Below, in pieces: positions 6,308-7,660 of a stretch of 7,660 bases of DNA. Location of the stretch: positions 1 to 7,660 of the forward strand of contig NZ_JYJF01000176.1 of NCBI RefSeq assembly GCF_000955975.1, given 5' to 3'. Each line of letters begins with the position of its first letter. Positions within the stretch are counted from its first letter, which is position 1. Source of the stretch: Saccharothrix sp. ST-888. Its GTDB lineage: Bacteria; Actinomycetota; Actinomycetes; Streptomycetales; Streptomycetaceae. The translations under genes and the position numbers were made by a program. The notes below the pieces were generated by a model. The model had not been told where the DNA came from. It was given only the letters and a program-made list of their open reading frames with translations, and did not search any database.

Positions 6308-7164
6308 GCCGGGAGCAGGCGGAGCACGACGAGCCCCGCCCGGTCGAGCGGGAGGTCGCGCTCGGCACCGCGAAGCTGATGCCCGACCTCGACCGCGAGC
6401 ACGGCTGGCTGCTGACCCTGAACGGCACCACCCAGTCGTATGTGGACCTCGCCGACCCCACCTACCTGGAGTTCGAGTACGTCCGGCGGATCGCCCACCT
6501 CGTCGACGTCCTCACGCCTTCCGGGGAGCCGCTGGAGGCGCTGCACCTCGGCGGCGGCGCGCTCACCGTCCCGCGCTACCTGGCCGCCACCCGGCCGGGG
6601 TCGCGCCAGCGGGTGGTGGAGGTGGACGGCCCGCTGATACAGCTGATCGCCGACCACCTGCCGTGGCCGGCCGGGATCGAGGTCGCCATCGGGGACGCCC
6701 GCGAGGGTCTGCGCGAGGCCCCGGCGGGCGGTGCGGACCTGGTGGTCGCGGACGTCTTCCACGGCTCGCGCACCCCCGCGCACCTCACCTCCCTGGAGTT
6801 CCTCCAGCAGGTGCGGGCGGCCCTGCGCCCCGGCGGCTGCTACGCCGCCAACCTCGCCGACGGGCCGCCGCTCACCTTCGCCAAGGCCCAGGCCGCGACC
6901 GTGAGCGCGGTCTTCCCCTGCACCGCCCTGGCCGCCGAACCCTCGGTCCTGCGCGGCCGCCGCTACGGCAACATCCTGCTGATCGGCTCGGACCGCCCGC
7001 TGCCGGTCGGGGAGCTCGGCCGCCGGCTCGCCGCCGACCCGTTCCCGGCCCGGCTCTGCGAGGGTCCCGACCTGGCCCGCCTGATCGGCCGCACCGGGCC
7101 GGTACGGGACGCGGACGCCCAGGACTCCCCGCCGCCGCCCGACGGCGCATTCGGCCTCGGCTGA
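6304..7164 (+). CDS. Spermidine-synthase-like SAM-fold protein
   Basis: This is a 286-residue protein of the spermidine synthase (polyamine aminopropyltransferase) superfamily with a class I Rossmann fold. Visible landmarks are an N-terminal beta part with LNGTTQSYVDL (39-49), the nucleotide loop LHLGGGALT (80-88), VVEVD (104-108, acidic ribose-binding residue), GDARE (130-134) and DLVVADVFHG (145-154). True aminopropyltransferases have D-S-S-D-P after this strand. Here Asp150 remains but the second Asp position is His153 and the following Pro is missing, so spermidine synthesis is doubtful and a methyltransferase-like or other SAM-dependent role is possible. Automated annotation would probably still say spermidine synthase. 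The start ATG overlaps the hydrolase stop by four bases (ATGA). The acidic, Pro-rich C-terminus looks disordered. Confidence 0.85.
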   Translation: MSREQAEHDEPRPVEREVALGTAKLMPDLDREHGWLLTLNGTTQSYVDLADPTYLEFEYVRRIAHLVDVLTPSGEPLEALHLGGGALTVPRYLAATRPGSRQRVVEVDGPLIQLIADHLPWPAGIEVAIGDAREGLREAPAGGADLVVADVFHGSRTPAHLTSLEFLQQVRAALRPGGCYAANLADGPPLTFAKAQAATVSAVFPCTALAAEPSVLRGRRYGNILLIGSDRPLPVGELGRRLAADPFPARLCEGPDLARLIGRTGPVRDADAQDSPPPPDGAFGLG

Positions 7165-7170
7165 CCGGCC

Positions 7171-7188
7171 GCGCCGCCGGGGCGGTGC
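7171..7188 (+). terminator. GC hairpin after the spermidine-synthase-like gene
   Basis: GCGCCGCC (7171-7178) pairs with GGCGGTGC (7181-7188), with one G-T wobble and a very tight loop. It lies seven bases after the stop codon and has no T-run. It may end the hydrolase pair transcript. Confidence 0.3.
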
Positions 7189-7220
7189 CAGAATGCCGAC
7201 GTCGGACCATGTGCGGACCA
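7189..7220 (+). promoter_or_regulatory. Palindrome and direct repeats upstream of the methyltransferase
   Basis: A possible -10 box CAGAAT (7189-7194) is followed by the perfect palindrome CCGACGTCGG (7196-7205), then two copies of CGGACCA (7203-7209, 7214-7220) spaced 11 bases apart, about one helical turn. No convincing -35 box sits at 17 bases. The arrangement could be an operator at the transcription start, but the bases are common in this GC-rich DNA. Confidence 0.25.
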
Positions 7221-7236
7221 GGCGGAGGAGAGTCGG

Positions 7237-7660
7237 ATGACGGTGGATCAGCCCAATGGTCCCGGGGCCTCGCCGGCGGCCCCGCCAGCGGCACCGGCGA
7301 AGGTGAAGGTAGAGCTGGAGGCGGTCCCCGAGACCACGCTCTGGACCCTCTACCACCGGGCCGTCGAGGCCCGCCGCCCCGACGGCCTGCTGCACGACCC
7401 CGAGGCCGTCGAGCTGGTCGGCCGGATCGACTACCCGTTCGCCGAGCGGTTCGGGGGCGAGCGCGATCTCCTGGCCCAGCTCCAGGCCCTGCGGGTGCTC
7501 TCCTTCGACCGCGAGGTGGCCGACTTCCTGGTCCGCTGCCCGCGTGGCACCGTGGTCTGCCTCGGCGACGGGCTGGAGACCGAGTACTGGCGGGTCGACA
7601 ACGGCCGCGCGCAGTGGCTCTCCGTCGACCTGCCCGACACCATCGCGCTGCGGGAGCGGC
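7237..7660 (+). CDS. LCM-type SAM-dependent methyltransferase, 3' end cut off
   Basis: This gene is partial: 141 codons are visible and the frame is still open at the window edge. It matches the leucine carboxyl methyltransferase (LCMT/PPM1, TcmP-like) family of class I SAM-dependent O-methyltransferases. After an Ala/Pro-rich tail (1-25) come PETTLWTLYHRAVEARRPDG (31-50) and HDPEAVEL (53-60). RVLSFDREVADFL (86-98) leads into the SAM-binding loop VVCLGDGLET (106-115), then WLSVDLP (127-133). The family usually has LGxGxDT; here the last Asp is Glu114. The ATG has an excellent ribosome binding site, GGAGGAG (7224-7230), at six bases. It follows the spermidine-synthase-like gene after 72 bases. 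In bacteria this family often methylates small molecules, not proteins; the substrate here is unknown. Confidence 0.85.
   Translation, partial: MTVDQPNGPGASPAAPPAAPAKVKVELEAVPETTLWTLYHRAVEARRPDGLLHDPEAVELVGRIDYPFAERFGGERDLLAQLQALRVLSFDREVADFLVRCPRGTVVCLGDGLETEYWRVDNGRAQWLSVDLPDTIALRER

Noticed and set aside
6304..7164. Part of a polyamine biosynthesis operon
   Set aside because: No SAM decarboxylase, arginine or ornithine decarboxylase or agmatinase is present, and the aminopropyltransferase motif is incomplete.
5986..7395. Long minus-strand open frame (469 codons) across the hydrolase, spermidine-synthase-like and methyltransferase genes
   Set aside because: It lies opposite three genes with strong motifs and good starts; its translation is Gly/Arg/Val-rich with no recognisable domain.
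1..7660. Mobile element, CRISPR, tRNA or bldA-dependent (TTA codon) signal
   Set aside because: I found no transposase or integrase, no regularly spaced repeats, no cloverleaf sequence and no in-frame TTA in the called genes.

Overview
The window is very GC-rich, with codon third positions almost always G or C. It uses GTG as well as ATG starts and has no TTA codon that I could see in the genes called. Together with the protein families, this points to an actinomycete, most likely Streptomyces, Kitasatospora or a close relative. It looks like ordinary chromosomal sequence. I see no insertion sequence, integrase, tRNA, rRNA, CRISPR array or biosynthetic gene cluster. It holds nine genes, eight on the + strand and one small gene on the - strand. 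No stretch longer than 200 bases lacks a gene.

Left part (1-1763): a ROK-family transcriptional repressor (82-1329) follows a short AT-rich leader containing an inverted repeat that fits a ROK operator. A 66-residue single-pass membrane protein (1364-1564, - strand) converges on it. The largest intergenic region (1565-1763) separates that small gene from a divergent regulator. It contains a 6-bp-arm inverted repeat and candidate promoters in both directions.

Middle part (1764-5272): first comes a 139-residue fusion of a MerR/BldC-type helix-turn-helix with a molbindin (Mop/TOBE) domain. Next is a glycerophosphodiester phosphodiesterase, whose stop codon overlaps the GTG start of a winged-helix HTH_42 protein. 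That protein carries the Gln-Ala-Gln motif of AlkZ-type DNA glycosylases. After a short gap with a CCGCGCGG repeat comes an AI-2E-family membrane transporter.

Right part (5273-7660): an alpha/beta hydrolase overlaps by ATGA a spermidine-synthase-fold protein that has lost part of the aminopropyltransferase signature. A leucine-carboxyl-methyltransferase-type SAM enzyme follows and runs off the window end. Hairpin-forming sequences separate the transporter from the hydrolase pair, and the pair from the methyltransferase.

The genes do not form one obvious pathway. The two stop/start overlaps suggest two translationally coupled pairs: phosphodiesterase with glycosylase-like protein, and hydrolase with spermidine-synthase-like protein. 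Nothing here is convincingly a new multi-gene system. The most interesting items are the orphan AlkZ-like glycosylase, the HTH-molbindin fusion and the hydrolase/degenerate spermidine synthase pair.
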